Counted from the stretch's first letter, positions 1 to 10,461 are shown. The stretch: DNA of 32,146 bases from Acidimicrobiia bacterium (GCA_013003395.1 JABDJC010000013.1:1-32146), one strand, 5' to 3'. A program made the numbers and translations. Notes: generated by a model not told the origin, from the sequence alone.

Positions 1-838
1 AACCAGCACGGAATCGATCCAGAAAGTCTTCGTAGGGATCCGCCGGCAACCGTCGACCGTCCGGCTCGAGCGATCGCATGGGCGTCCTGTCATCCCAACC
101 GACAACGACGCTGTCGCGTGAGCCGAACAGTTCCATTCGTACGTCGTGTCCTCGCGGATCGTGCCTGGTACACGACATCGTCACCAGAGCACCGCTTGCG
201 GTTCTGGCCTGCACAGCAGCCACGTCGTAGTCGTCGTACTTCGCGTAGACCCGATGCTCGCGCACCGCTGCCGTCGCAAATACCGCGGTGATCGGTTCGC
301 CGAGAACGTGATCCACGATGTCGAAGTCGTGGATCAGAAAGTCACGGAAGATTCCCCCCGAAGTGGGAATGAACGATTCCGGTGAGGGCACAGGATCGTG
401 GCTGATCGTTCTCACCACGTACGGGGTTCCCAAACCACCGGAGATCACGAGCTGGCGAGCGGCAGCGTATCCGGGATCGAATCGCCGGTGGAAGCCGATC
501 TGGAGGCGTCCGCCTTCGGTATCTACCAGCGCAACGATTCGTTCGGTCGGTTCGATGTCGAGCGCTATGGGCTTCTCACAAAACGTCGGCTTGCCGGCCA
601 CTATGGCTCGCTCGATCAACTCAGGGTGCGAATCCGTCGAGCTTGCGATGACGACGGCATCGACCGAATCGACCAGTGACTCCAGGTCCACTGCCTCCAG
701 ACCGAGGTCTGCCGCCGCCTTGTCCGCTGACGCACGAGAACGACTGGCAACGAGCACCCGGTCGACGGCCGGATTGGCGTCGAGCACAGCTGCGTGTGAA
801 CGTCCGATCCGTCCCATCCCGATGACGCCTAGCTGCAT
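1..838 (-). CDS. Gfo/Idh/MocA-family oxidoreductase, inositol 2-dehydrogenase-like (3' end runs off the window)
   Basis: Reverse-strand translation from ATG at 838: MQLGVIGMGRIGRSHAAVLDANP...KPTFCEKPIALDIEPT...SGGIFRDFLIHDFDIVDHV. N-terminal Rossmann GxGxxG and the EKP motif. Not in the supplied ORF list because it is open at the window edge. Confidence 0.88.
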   Translation of the reverse strand, partial: MQLGVIGMGRIGRSHAAVLDANPAVDRVLVASRSRASADKAAADLGLEAVDLESLVDSVDAVVIASSTDSHPELIERAIVAGKPTFCEKPIALDIEPTERIVALVDTEGGRLQIGFHRRFDPGYAAARQLVISGGLGTPYVVRTISHDPVPSPESFIPTSGGIFRDFLIHDFDIVDHVLGEPITAVFATAAVREHRVYAKYDDYDVAAVQARTASGALVTMSCTRHDPRGHDVRMELFGSRDSVVVGWDDRTPMRSLEPDGRRLPADPYEDFLDRFRAG

Positions 839-880
839 GGCGCCGACCATAGCGGCGGCGAGCAGGCCGCCTAGCCCGAC

Positions 881-1195
881 TCAGCCGCCCGTTGCGAACA
901 ACTTCGCCTCTTCCACCAGGGCCCGCCATCGGGTTTCGTCCGGATTTGGAACGGCGACCCACTCTTTGAACACACGACCTGCTGGAGAGAACACCTCGCC
1001 GACGCCTTCAGCAACCAACTCCTGGACACGCGCGCGGTCGAGCTTCGCGATCAGACGATCTGAATCTCGATCGAGCATGGCAAAGAAGTTGCCCTTCACG
1101 CGTAAGCATGGATGCCCCATCATCGTCGAACGCGATACGGCTCTGTCTTCATAGAGATCCTCAGCGATCTCCCAGAAGACTGTTTCAGCGTCCAT
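881..1195 (-). CDS. YjbR/TfoX-N-like small protein
   Basis: ORF MDAETVFWEIAEDLYEDRAVSRSTMMGHPCLRVKGNFFAMLDRD...; start taken at the second Met (1195), just after the upstream stop at 1198. Confidence 0.65.
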   Translation of the reverse strand: MDAETVFWEIAEDLYEDRAVSRSTMMGHPCLRVKGNFFAMLDRDSDRLIAKLDRARVQELVAEGVGEVFSPAGRVFKEWVAVPNPDETRWRALVEEAKLFATGG

Positions 1196-1197
1196 GT

Positions 1198-2187
1198 CTA
1201 TTCCTTCCAATGTTCTGCCACCTTCTTGGAGGGCTGAACCCGAGGGGGTTCACCCGGCATTTTTGGGTAATGCGGCGGCCACGGCGCGTCCCCGATACCT
1301 CTCGACTCGTCTGCCTCAACCATCTTCAGCACTGCCTCCAGTCGGCCTGCCGCCTCGTCCATACCGGCCGTCAGATCACCGACATCATCCCAGCGACTCT
1401 TGAAGGACATCATGTCGAAGGCCTTGTGATCCACGGACTCGAGCTCGTCCCATCGAAACGGCGTCGACACCCACCCCGTGTGCCTGATGGAATATGCGCT
1501 TGCGATCGTCTTGTCCCATGCGTTCTGGTTGTAGTCGATGAACACTCCTGTCCGCTCCTCCTTCCACCAGGCGGTCGTCGCCAATTCATGGCGCCGTTCG
1601 ACTTCCCGGGCGATGGCGAGGCCGCAGCGTCTCACCTCGTAGAAATCCCACTCGGCAGCGAGGCGGACGTAGATGTGAATGCCTCTGTTCCCAGAGGTTT
1701 TGGGCCAACCAACGAGACCAACTTCGTCGAGGACCTCCTTCACCGTGAATGCTACGGATCGCGCGGCCTCGAAGTCGTACCCCTCGGTCGGATCGAGATC
1801 GATTCTCAGCTCGTCAGGGTGCGCGAGGTCATCGGCTCGTGCATTCCAGGGGTTGAGATCGATGCAGTTCTGCTGCGCCATCCAGATGACGTCACCTGCA
1901 TCGAGGGGTAGGAACATGCTTCCAGGTCTCGCTGAAGGAAACGTCACATCTACTAGCGTCCTGGCGCCTTTCGGTCGCTTGACGTACAGCGGGTCGTGTC
2001 CGACGCCCTTGTTCCACCGTTTGAGCATCGTCGGCCGATTCTGAACTCCACGGAGCGCCCCCTCGATGCACAGCAGGAAATGCTCGACCACGTCCAGCTT
2101 CGTCCAGCCGCGCTCAGGGAACATGACTTTGTCGGGACTGGAGATGCGAACGGGGCGTCCGCCAGCCTCGACAGTGGTCTCACTCAT
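1198..2187 (-). CDS. LigD-type polymerase/primase domain protein (stand-alone PolDom)
   Basis: 329 aa; VRISSPDKVMFPERGWTKLDVVEHFL, FPSARPGSMFLPLDAGDVIWMAQQNCIDLNPWNARADDLAHPDELRIDLDPTEG, TSGNRGIHIYV are typical of LigD polymerase domains. Confidence 0.9.
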   Translation of the reverse strand: MSETTVEAGGRPVRISSPDKVMFPERGWTKLDVVEHFLLCIEGALRGVQNRPTMLKRWNKGVGHDPLYVKRPKGARTLVDVTFPSARPGSMFLPLDAGDVIWMAQQNCIDLNPWNARADDLAHPDELRIDLDPTEGYDFEAARSVAFTVKEVLDEVGLVGWPKTSGNRGIHIYVRLAAEWDFYEVRRCGLAIAREVERRHELATTAWWKEERTGVFIDYNQNAWDKTIASAYSIRHTGWVSTPFRWDELESVDHKAFDMMSFKSRWDDVGDLTAGMDEAAGRLEAVLKMVEADESRGIGDAPWPPHYPKMPGEPPRVQPSKKVAEHWKE

Positions 2188-2207
2188 GTCACGGCTTCAG
2201 TCGGCAT

Positions 2208-2229
2208 CCTCGCATCGACGATAGCGAGG
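2208..2229 (-). other. Candidate intergenic hairpin between gcvP and the LigD-Pol gene
   Basis: Inverted repeat CCTCGC (2208-2213) / GCGAGG (2224-2229) with 10-nt loop, in the 53-bp gap; no T-tract. Confidence 0.3.
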
Positions 2230-2240
2230 TGGTTGGTTGA

Positions 2241-5090
2241 TCACATGTACGACTCGATAGGCGGGCAGGCGCAGATGACATTTCGGTCACCGGCCTTGGC
2301 GTCGACTCGTCCGATCGGCACCCAGTACTTGTTTCGGCGCAGGCTCTCGACCGGGTACGCCGCTTCTTCCCGACTGTACGGATGCGTCCACTCGGCCGCC
2401 AACAGATCTTCAGCCGGGTGCGGCGCATTGTGCAGCAGGTTGTCGTTCTGCGGCTGCTCGCCGGCTGCAATGGCGTCGATCTCCGCCTTGATCTGGATCA
2501 TGGCATCACAGAATCGATCGAGTTCCGCCTTGCTCTCCGATTCTGTGGGCTCGATCATGAGCGTTCCCGCGACGGGGAACGACAGCGTCGGAGCATGGAA
2601 TCCGTAGTCGATGAGGCGCTTGGCGACATCTTCTGCGGAAACTCCCGTCGAGTCTTTCACTTGCCGCAGATCGATGATGCACTCGTGCGCGACCATGCCG
2701 TTTACGCCGGTGTAGAGCACCGGATAGTGCGGCGCCAGTCGTCGAGCGATGTAGTTGGCGCCGAGAATCGCCAACTTGGTGGCTTCGAACAACCCGTTGC
2801 TGCCCATCAACTTGATGTACGCGTACGGGATCGGCAGGATGCCGGCGGACCCCCACGGTGCTGCGGATATCGCTCCGACGCCGGTATCGGGACCGGCCTC
2901 CGGCACCACTGGGTGGTTGGGCAGGAACGGCGCGAGGTGCGCCATGACGCCGATCGGACCGACTCCTGGGCCGCCGCCACCGTGAGGGATCGTGAACGTC
3001 TTGTGCAGATTGAGGTGCGACACGTCAGATCCGATCTCGCCGGGTTTCGCAACTCCGACCAGTGCGTTCAGATTCGCGCCATCGAGGTACACCTGACCAC
3101 CGTGGTCGTGAATGAGCTTGCAGACATCTCTCACCGTCGACTCGAACACGCCGTGCGTCGACGGGTAAGTGATCATGAGCGCAGCCAGTGAGTCGGAGTG
3201 CTCAGCGGCTTTCGCACGGAGGTCCTCGATATCGATGTTGCCATCGTCATCCGTTGCCACGACGACAACACGCATTCCGGCCATCGCGGCACTCGCCGGG
3301 TTGGTGCCATGTGCGGATGCGGGGATCAGGCAGACTTTGCGATCACCTTCTCCCCTGCTGCGGTGATACGCCCTGATGGCCAAGAGCCCGGCGTATTCAC
3401 CTTGAGAGCCTGCGTTCGGTTGAAGCGACACTGCGTCGTAGCCGGTGAGTTCGGCGAGCATGTCCTCCAAACCGCGGATCAGCTCGAGGTAGCCCGCCAC
3501 CTGGTCCCTGGGCGCAAATGGATGTATGTGGGCGAACTCTCGCCAAGTGATCGGTTCCATCTCGGTGGTCGCGTTGAGCTTCATCGTGCAAGACCCGAGC
3601 GGAATCATCGAACGATCGAGCGCGATGTCCTTGTCGGCCAGACGACGCAGATACCGCAACATCTCCGTTTCGGATCGATGCGCTTCGAATACGGGGTGGT
3701 CGAGGAACGGAGTCGTCCGGACCAGACTCTCGGGTAGTCGAGGCTGTCCGGAGTCCATCGCACGGACCCGAGCGCCGAACGCCGTCAAAACGTCGTCGAG
3801 ATCCTCTTGTGTGGTGGTCTCGTCGAAAGCTACCCCAACCGTGTCGTCGTCTACGCGTCGGATGTTGATGCGGCGCTCACGAGCTCGATCGACAAGCTCG
3901 TCAGCGCGACCGTTCGACCGCACCAGAACGGTGTCGAAGAACTCGTCGTGCACGATTTCCACCCCGTCGAGCGCTCCGACCCCGTCAGCGAACGTGGCGG
4001 CGATGCGGTGAACTCTCCGAGCGATCATCTCGAGTCCCGGTCGTCCGTGGTACACCGCGTACATGCCTGCCATGACGGCGAGCAACACCTGCGCCGTGCA
4101 GATGTTCGAGGTGGCCTTTTCACGGCGAATGTGTTGCTCGCGGGTCTGCAGGGCCAAGCGAAAGCCGGTTCGCCCTGCATCGTCGACGCTCACGCCGACA
4201 ATTCGTCCTGGAATCGACCTCTTGAACTCGTCGCGAACGGCTATGAAACCGGCGTGAGGTCCTCCAAAGCCCATCGGAACGCCGAACCGTTGGGCTGAGC
4301 CGACCACCACGTCTGCGCCGAGCGCCCCGGGTGCTTCTATGGCCACGAGGGCGAGAAGGTCTGCCGCCACGGTGAGCAGCCCGCCGACCTCGTGCACCGC
4401 GTCTGCCACGGGCTGGAGATCGATCAGACGCCCACTGGAGCCCGGGTACTGAACGAGCGCACCGAACACGTCGCCCACGCCGTCCGCGGGGTCGCCCACA
4501 ACGACCTCGATACCGAGCGGCTCGGCGCGAGTACGCACAACGTCGATCGTCTGCGGATGACAATCGGAGTCCACGAAGAACGCGGTGCTCTTGGACTTGG
4601 CGAGGCGCATCGACATCGTCATCGCCTCGGCGGCCGCCGTGGATTCGTCGAGCAGTGAGGCGTTGGCGATGTCCAGTCCGGCGAGGTCAGACACCATCGT
4701 CTGAAAATTGAGGAGGGCTTCGAGTCGCCCTTGAGATATCTCAGGTTGATAGGGCGTGTAGGCGGTATACCAACCGGGGTTTTCCAGGACGTTTCGCACT
4801 ATGACGGCGGGTGTCGTGGTGCCGTAGTAGCCCATACCGATCATCGAGGTGAACACCCGGTTCATTCCTGCGAGGCGGCGAAGCTCACGGACCACGTCAG
4901 GCTCGGTTTGTGCCGGCGGAAGGTCGATGCCGGTGGTTCGAATGAGGTCGGGCACGGCCGCGTCCAACAGCTCGTCCAAGTCCGTCAGTCCCAGTTCGGT
5001 AAGCATCGCTTCGACTTCATCTGGACTCGGGCCGTTGTGGCGCTGAAGAAAGTCGTCGGCTTGTGTGAGTTCCCGGACGGTGTATGTCAT
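2241..5090 (-). CDS. gcvP: Glycine dehydrogenase (decarboxylating), P protein, single polypeptide
   Basis: 949 aa; [75 protein letters not shown], and the PLP region [23 protein letters not shown]. Confidence 0.98.
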   Translation of the reverse strand: MTYTVRELTQADDFLQRHNGPSPDEVEAMLTELGLTDLDELLDAAVPDLIRTTGIDLPPAQTEPDVVRELRRLAGMNRVFTSMIGMGYYGTTTPAVIVRNVLENPGWYTAYTPYQPEISQGRLEALLNFQTMVSDLAGLDIANASLLDESTAAAEAMTMSMRLAKSKSTAFFVDSDCHPQTIDVVRTRAEPLGIEVVVGDPADGVGDVFGALVQYPGSSGRLIDLQPVADAVHEVGGLLTVAADLLALVAIEAPGALGADVVVGSAQRFGVPMGFGGPHAGFIAVRDEFKRSIPGRIVGVSVDDAGRTGFRLALQTREQHIRREKATSNICTAQVLLAVMAGMYAVYHGRPGLEMIARRVHRIAATFADGVGALDGVEIVHDEFFDTVLVRSNGRADELVDRARERRINIRRVDDDTVGVAFDETTTQEDLDDVLTAFGARVRAMDSGQPRLPESLVRTTPFLDHPVFEAHRSETEMLRYLRRLADKDIALDRSMIPLGSCTMKLNATTEMEPITWREFAHIHPFAPRDQVAGYLELIRGLEDMLAELTGYDAVSLQPNAGSQGEYAGLLAIRAYHRSRGEGDRKVCLIPASAHGTNPASAAMAGMRVVVVATDDDGNIDIEDLRAKAAEHSDSLAALMITYPSTHGVFESTVRDVCKLIHDHGGQVYLDGANLNALVGVAKPGEIGSDVSHLNLHKTFTIPHGGGGPGVGPIGVMAHLAPFLPNHPVVPEAGPDTGVGAISAAPWGSAGILPIPYAYIKLMGSNGLFEATKLAILGANYIARRLAPHYPVLYTGVNGMVAHECIIDLRQVKDSTGVSAEDVAKRLIDYGFHAPTLSFPVAGTLMIEPTESESKAELDRFCDAMIQIKAEIDAIAAGEQPQNDNLLHNAPHPAEDLLAAEWTHPYSREEAAYPVESLRRNKYWVPIGRVDAKAGDRNVICACPPIESYM

Positions 5091-5107
5091 GATTCCTCCG
5101 ACAGCGA

Positions 5108-5302
5108 CTGCTTTGCCGCCCCCTTCTGTCTCGGGAACCTGAGAGTTTCACCGGCTGAGCCGGTTTACACCGTCGGTGAACCCGGCACGCCGGGTTGCTT
5201 TCCAGAAGTGGCCTCGTCCGCGCGGTCCGGTTGCCTGAGAGATTCCGGGGGTGGTTGCTCCTTCGGCGCCCGACTGAACGGGCTCTCCCGCGTGGGGTCT
5301 AT
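5108..5302 (-). promoter_or_regulatory. Tandem glycine riboswitch upstream of gcvP
   Basis: Reverse strand: GGGAGAGCCCG...GGGCGCCGAAGGAGCAACC...AATCTCTCAGGCAACCGGACCG (aptamer 1), then CTTCTGGAAAGCAACCC...CACCGACGGTGTAAACCGG...AACTCTCAGGTTCCCGAGACAGAAGGGG (aptamer 2), about 20 nt before the gcvP ATG. Confidence 0.92.
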
Positions 5303-5315
5303 GGCCGAGATCAGT

Positions 5316-5334
5316 CTAGGAACAGAGTTCCTAG
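5316..5334. repeat. Perfect inverted repeat CTAGGAAC-AGA-GTTCCTAG, candidate operator or hairpin
   Basis: 8-bp arms 5316-5323 and 5327-5334 with a 3-bp centre; overlaps the kinase stop codon and lies about 14 bp upstream of the riboswitch 5' end. Confidence 0.6.
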
Positions 5335-7004
5335 TACACCAGTGCCTCGAGAGTGGGGGCCGGATCGTCGACGAGCACAGGCAAGCTGAGCGAGAAGATC
5401 GTCTCCGACCCATCGTGCTCGTAGGACAGTTCGCCACCCATGAGCCGCGCCAACTCGCGCGAGACGGTCAGACCGAGACCGACCGATGCCGTCACCCCGT
5501 GCGTCTGCCGGGCTCTGAAGAATGGCTGGAAGATGGCGTTCCGTTGGTGCGTTGGCAGCGGGCTCCCATCGTCCCGGATCTCGGTCACGATCCGGTTGTT
5601 GCGTTCGGCGATCACCGCCCGCACCGCAGGCCCTCCGTAGCGCTGGGTGTTCACGACGAGATTCCTGAGAATCTGCCGGACGCGCGCCTCGTCTGCGAGC
5701 GCCAGGCGCATCCGCGACGTCGGGTCGACAACAACTTCGATGCCGGCCCCGAGATACGCGTCCAACACGGCGCGAACCTCGGCGGCCATGTCGACCGGTG
5801 CCCGCCTCACCGCGACCTGGTCCGATCCGACCCGTGAGGCCACCAGTAGGTCTTCAACGATGTTTGCGACCTCCAGGCTTTGGGCGGCGATCAGTCCGGT
5901 GAGTTCGACTCGCTCCAACTCGGGTATCTCGTCGGATCGGTCTCGCAGTTCCTCTGACAGGCCGACGACTGCCGTCAGCGGTGTCCGGAGTTCGTGGCTG
6001 ATCGTCGCGACGAATTCATCCCTGGCGTCCAGGAGTTCACGGAGTCGCCGCTCGTGGTCCTTTTGGCTTGTGAGGTCAACGGTTGCGACCTGGACTCGCC
6101 GGTAGTCGGCGACGCCATCGACCTGCGGAACACTCCAATGCAGGAGAATCGAGAAGGGGCGACCCTTGAGCGTCTGGCCGTCTACGACCTCGGTCACCAC
6201 CGCAGGAGATCCGTCCCAAACCGCAACGATCTGGTCGATGAATGCTGGTGCGTTGTCGTCGTCGACGACGAGGGGCTGCAAAAGATCCGCAGCGTCGGTG
6301 GCTTCGAGCATCGCAACTGTTGCCTCGTTGACATGGCGGACCCTTATGAGACCGACGAGCCGATCCACCTCATCTCGGTGATCGTCGAGGTGCTGGCGTA
6401 TGTTGGTGACACCTCTGGAGCGCAACTCGCCCAGAGCCGACGCAACCTTGCTGAAGTCCTCCTCCCACAACGCAACCGGTGCTTCTCTGAAGAGGTGAGC
6501 GTGACGCGATGAGCCGGCCACCATGTCTCGTCGGAGCGCTAGAACCATATATATGCCGAAGAACATCGCCAGGCCGGTAGTCAAGGCATCGGCGAGCCGG
6601 AAGGTCTCCCCGCTCAGCGACGACAGTCCCACTAGGTATGCGAGCAGCACAAGACCCATCGCCGCAATGGTCTTCTTGCTCCGGATGAAGAACCCGAGCG
6701 CCATGAGACAAATCGTCAGTGACACGGCGGTTGTGGCCTGCCCACTCGATGGATGCATCATCCCAAACGTCATCGTGCCGACAGCCGCCGCACCTATGAC
6801 CGAGGCAGCGTGCTCGCGATTCAACAACCTCCCGACGATCCCCACGACCGCTATCAGGGCGGCAACAATCGCACGATCGCCGAGGTCTTGTCGATCGAAG
6901 GCCAATCCCAACATCCAGAACGCGATGGTCGCAGCGGTGGCGAAAATGGTCGCGAGGCGGGTCAGGCGGCGTTCGAATGGCGAGCGCGTCTTTTCGATGG
7001 GCAT
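5331..7004 (-). CDS. Membrane sensor histidine kinase with PAS-like region (orphan)
   Basis: N-terminal TM helices; H-box DEFVATISHELRTPLTAVVGLSEEL; N-box RQILRNLVVNTQRYGG; IFQPFFRARQTHGVTASVGLGLTVSRELARLMGGEL. No response regulator adjacent. Confidence 0.92.
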   Translation of the reverse strand: MPIEKTRSPFERRLTRLATIFATAATIAFWMLGLAFDRQDLGDRAIVAALIAVVGIVGRLLNREHAASVIGAAAVGTMTFGMMHPSSGQATTAVSLTICLMALGFFIRSKKTIAAMGLVLLAYLVGLSSLSGETFRLADALTTGLAMFFGIYMVLALRRDMVAGSSRHAHLFREAPVALWEEDFSKVASALGELRSRGVTNIRQHLDDHRDEVDRLVGLIRVRHVNEATVAMLEATDAADLLQPLVVDDDNAPAFIDQIVAVWDGSPAVVTEVVDGQTLKGRPFSILLHWSVPQVDGVADYRRVQVATVDLTSQKDHERRLRELLDARDEFVATISHELRTPLTAVVGLSEELRDRSDEIPELERVELTGLIAAQSLEVANIVEDLLVASRVGSDQVAVRRAPVDMAAEVRAVLDAYLGAGIEVVVDPTSRMRLALADEARVRQILRNLVVNTQRYGGPAVRAVIAERNNRIVTEIRDDGSPLPTHQRNAIFQPFFRARQTHGVTASVGLGLTVSRELARLMGGELSYEHDGSETIFSLSLPVLVDDPAPTLEALVY

Positions 7005-7047
7005 GAAGCACTCATCGGCACGTATAGCCCAGGTGTGAAGGCGGTTT

Positions 7048-7773
7048 TCAGGTGCAGATACCGGAAGTCGTCACGCCACGAAGACATCGTGGGGAGGACA
7101 TGATCGAGGTGATCACCCAACCGGCGCTGTCGTCCGGCTCCATCGTCACGACGAGGTGTTCGCCGCCAACCGAGTCGTCTGCGAATCCAACCACTTCAAT
7201 CACGGCAATCGAAGGTTCGCCGTCGAGTATCCCTGCAACCGACACCTCGAGTGTGCCCTCGGAGTCGGCGGAGTTCGTTTCGATCGACGCAACCAGAGCT
7301 TGCGCAAGCTCGGAGGCGGTTGCCACGGTTGGAGTTCCGAGGTTGAGGAGATAGGCGTCGGTCGCGTTCACCGGGACGCCGAGCAGGTCGAGGAATCCGG
7401 AGTGCACCCAGCCGGTCAGGCCATCTGCGGTCACCTGCCACCAATCCGCCCCATCGACTGTCTGCTCGGGGCCGATCCTCGCGACGCCTCGGGTGTCATA
7501 TTCGAGTTGCCCGACACGCTCGTTGGTGATGCCGGCAGCGGCCCTCACGTTGAGGTGCTCCTGGGGGCCGACGCCGACGACGCCGTAATCGCTGGCCACG
7601 AGCACCGGAGCCGTGGTGGTGGGGGCAACAGTCGTCGTGACGACCGTCACTGGCGCGGCGGTCGTTGTGGTCGGTGCGACTTCAGGAACTGTCGTCGTAG
7701 GGTCAGCTCCGCCGCCGCAGGCTGCCAACACCAGAGCCACCGACACGGTCAAGGCCGATATGCGATATTTCAT
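7048..7773 (-). CDS. SH3b-domain lipoprotein with Thr-rich linker
   Basis: MKYRISALTVSVALVLAACGGG lipobox; TTTVPEVAPTTTTAAPVTVVTTTVAPTTTAP; LNVRAAAGITNERVGQL...GADWWQVTADGLTGWVHSGFL is SH3b-like. Confidence 0.8.
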   Translation of the reverse strand: MKYRISALTVSVALVLAACGGGADPTTTVPEVAPTTTTAAPVTVVTTTVAPTTTAPVLVASDYGVVGVGPQEHLNVRAAAGITNERVGQLEYDTRGVARIGPEQTVDGADWWQVTADGLTGWVHSGFLDLLGVPVNATDAYLLNLGTPTVATASELAQALVASIETNSADSEGTLEVSVAGILDGEPSIAVIEVVGFADDSVGGEHLVVTMEPDDSAGWVITSIMSSPRCLRGVTTSGICT

Positions 7774-7862
7774 GCCCTCACGCTACTGGCGAAATCGAGA
7801 AACGGGTGACACGTCGCCTCACCACCGACCTCCGCCATCTGCTGATCGTCGGTGACCACTGT

Positions 7863-8864
7863 TCACCAACCGCCGTTGTCGGAGATGAACTGCTCCACCT
7901 CGCCGAGACGGGGAAATGCCGCCGAACAACCATGCCGTGTCACTTCGATGGCTCCACAGGCGTTGGCGAAGCGGATGGCCTTCGGCCAGTCCCACGCCCA
8001 GGTCCGCCCGGCGATGAGACCACCGGCGAACGCATCTCCGGCACCGACGGTGTTCACCACCTCTACCGGAAACCCTTCGACATCCACGAATTGTGCGCCA
8101 ATGGTGACCACCGTCGCACCGGCCGGACCACGTTTGACGATGATCGCCTTCAGCTGCGGGTATCGCTCGAGGGCGCTGGTTGCCAACAAGAGCAACTCGT
8201 CGTGCTTGTCAGCGGCCAGCTTTTCCCCACCCATGACGAGTTCGGGTTCGCTCGACAGCGCAGCCCAGACCTCCTCTTCGGTTCCGATCACCACGGTGAG
8301 ATGGCCGAGCACCCCTCGGACGGCTTCGCCGAACGCTCTTGGCTCGCGCCACTCGACGGGGCGTAGGTCGAGATCGATGTATCTCTCCAGACCGTGCTCG
8401 ACCGCCAATTCGGTGGCACGAACCGCCGCCTCGGCGCCGACTCCCCTGCTGAGCGCATTGCCCGAGAGCTGGAAGGCCTTCGTGTCCTTCCATGGGAAAC
8501 GCTCGACTTCCTCTGGAGTCAGGTGGATGTCAGCCGGGTCGTCTCGGTAGAACTCGAGTGGAAATCGGTCGGGCGGTTGCACTCCCAGCAACGCCAGCGA
8601 CGTCTTCTGAGGTTTCGTCGCGATGTGCGCGGTCTCGACTCGCTCGTCCTCGAGGTAGCCGAGAACGAACGACCCGACCTTGTCCTCTCCAACCGCAGTG
8701 AGCAGCGCGGTATTGAGGCCCAGGCGTGCCGAAGAGATCGCGATGTTGGCGGGGCTTCCACCGACCATGGCATCGAAGGAGCGAATATCGCGGAACTCGG
8801 CGCCGATGTCGCGGCTGAACAAGTCCATGTTCACCCGACCGATGCTCACCAGGTCGTACGTCAC
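7863..8864 (-). CDS. iolC: 5-dehydro-2-deoxygluconokinase (PfkB family)
   Basis: [59 protein letters not shown]; 333 aa, so no C-terminal DUF2090-type extension. GTG start overlaps the upstream stop (GTGA). Confidence 0.92.
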   Translation of the reverse strand: MTYDLVSIGRVNMDLFSRDIGAEFRDIRSFDAMVGGSPANIAISSARLGLNTALLTAVGEDKVGSFVLGYLEDERVETAHIATKPQKTSLALLGVQPPDRFPLEFYRDDPADIHLTPEEVERFPWKDTKAFQLSGNALSRGVGAEAAVRATELAVEHGLERYIDLDLRPVEWREPRAFGEAVRGVLGHLTVVIGTEEEVWAALSSEPELVMGGEKLAADKHDELLLLATSALERYPQLKAIIVKRGPAGATVVTIGAQFVDVEGFPVEVVNTVGAGDAFAGGLIAGRTWAWDWPKAIRFANACGAIEVTRHGCSAAFPRLGEVEQFISDNGGW

Positions 8865-9670
8865 GCTTGGTCCTCCCTCGTCGGCGTAGGAGGGTTCCCT
8901 GCTCCCATGATCGCCTGATTGAAATCAACTAGAGAACCCGTCATCATTCCGGACTCGCTGGAGGCCAAGAAAGCGACCGCGGCTGCAACCTCATCGGGTT
9001 TCAACAGCCGCTGGAACGGTTGTCGCTGCTCGGCTTCTTCCAGCCAATCCTGGCCGTCGGTGTGGAATCGCCGTTGGATGGCGTCTTCACCCTCAGTGTC
9101 CATCCATCCGATATTCAGCAGATTGACGCGGATCTGCGACCACGCAACGGCATAAGCGACGTTGCGCGTGAGCATCATGAGCGCTCCCTTGGACGCCGCA
9201 TATGGAGCAAGATACGGCTGACCGCCATAGCCCGATTGCGATCCGATGTTCACGATCGAGCCGGCGATTCCTTCACGTTGCATCATCTTGATGGCGTCTT
9301 GCATCAACAAGAACGGCGCCCTCACGTTCACGGCCATCATTCGATCGAACAGCTCGGGCGTCGTGTCGAGAATGGTCCCTCGTACCGTCAGGGCGGCGAC
9401 GTTCACCAAGATGTCGATTCGCCCGAAATGGTTGTCCGCTTCGCTGATCAGGGTCCGACACGCATCGATTTCGGCAAGGTCGCCCGGAACGAACACTGCC
9501 TCGGTGGTCGAGTTGAGTTCAGCGACGACCTCGTTGCCACGATCCTGATCACGACCACCGAGGACGATTCCGGACACGCCTTCATCCACAAGACGGCGCG
9601 CCACTGCTGCGCCGAGCCCTTGCGTCGCTCCTGTGACCACCGCGACCTGTCCCTCGAAGCGCCGAGTCAC
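8861..9670 (-). CDS. SDR-family oxidoreductase
   Basis: [66 protein letters not shown] overlap with the upstream gene. Confidence 0.9.
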   Translation of the reverse strand: MTRRFEGQVAVVTGATQGLGAAVARRLVDEGVSGIVLGGRDQDRGNEVVAELNSTTEAVFVPGDLAEIDACRTLISEADNHFGRIDILVNVAALTVRGTILDTTPELFDRMMAVNVRAPFLLMQDAIKMMQREGIAGSIVNIGSQSGYGGQPYLAPYAASKGALMMLTRNVAYAVAWSQIRVNLLNIGWMDTEGEDAIQRRFHTDGQDWLEEAEQRQPFQRLLKPDEVAAAVAFLASSESGMMTGSLVDFNQAIMGAGNPPTPTREDQA

Positions 9671-10461
9671 GTCACCCTCGGGTACTTGAGGAACGGTTGA
9701 CCCATCGCCTCAGGCGAGAGCGCGCTGTATCCGCCGTCGACCGCGAGGTCGGTCCCGGTCACAAACCGTGCGTCGTCTGAGAGCAAGAACTCGATCCCCG
9801 CGGCGATCTCGTCCGGGTCCGCCATCCGTCCCATCGTCTGAAACTCCGCGGCAAACGCGTCGGCTCGCTCTCGGTCTCCCCAACCGACCTCGACGTTGCG
9901 ACTCCAGGTCCATCCTGGGGAGATGCTGTTGACTCTGATTCCTTGGCTTGCGAGCTGCGTTGCTCCTGTCTTGGCCAACATCATCAGCGCCGCCTTGGTC
10001 ACGGAATACACCATGCGTTTGGGTTGAGCCTGCTTGCCGCTGACGGAGGCTACGTAGACAACGGAACCACCGGATCCCTGTGAAAGGTAAGGAATCGCCT
10101 TCTGTGTGAGCACCGCGGCGGAGATCAGATTGACGTCGAACGCTCGATGCCATTCGGATCGCGTCGTGTCGTACAGAGCATCATCGAAGGTGACGGCCGC
10201 GTGCACGAGACCGTGGACACCACCGAATTCCCTTGCGGCCACCTCCAAGATCTCGTCGAGAAAGACATCGCTCGTCACATCGCCAACCTGGTAGTTCGCG
10301 CCTTCGGCGATCAGCCCCAACATCTCGCCATCGACCTCGGCGTTGCGGTCCGCCAAGAGCACGCGGCCGCCGCCGTCGATGATGCGGCGAGCGAGTGCGA
10401 GACCGATCAACGATGCGCCTCCGGTCACCACATATCCGCGATGTGTGTGAACCTGACTCAA
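9667..10461 (-). CDS. SDR-family oxidoreductase
   Basis: [72 protein letters not shown] start in a TTGA overlap with the iolD stop. Confidence 0.9.
   Translation of the reverse strand: MSQVHTHRGYVVTGGASLIGLALARRIIDGGGRVLLADRNAEVDGEMLGLIAEGANYQVGDVTSDVFLDEILEVAAREFGGVHGLVHAAVTFDDALYDTTRSEWHRAFDVNLISAAVLTQKAIPYLSQGSGGSVVYVASVSGKQAQPKRMVYSVTKAALMMLAKTGATQLASQGIRVNSISPGWTWSRNVEVGWGDRERADAFAAEFQTMGRMADPDEIAAGIEFLLSDDARFVTGTDLAVDGGYSALSPEAMGQPFLKYPRVT

Noticed and set aside
4731-5837. 368-aa plus ORF across the gcvP 5' end, riboswitch and kinase 3' end
   Set aside because: Crosses a well-supported riboswitch and two genes on the other strand; no domain content.
7610-7720. Repetitive-looking GTCGTCGT/GTGGTGG tract
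   Set aside because: Explained by the Thr-rich linker of the SH3 lipoprotein (codon repeats), not a separate repeat element or CRISPR.
7850-7868. GGTGA...TCACC inverted repeat at the end of iolC as an operon terminator
   Set aside because: Only a 5-bp stem, overlaps the iolC stop, and no T-tract.
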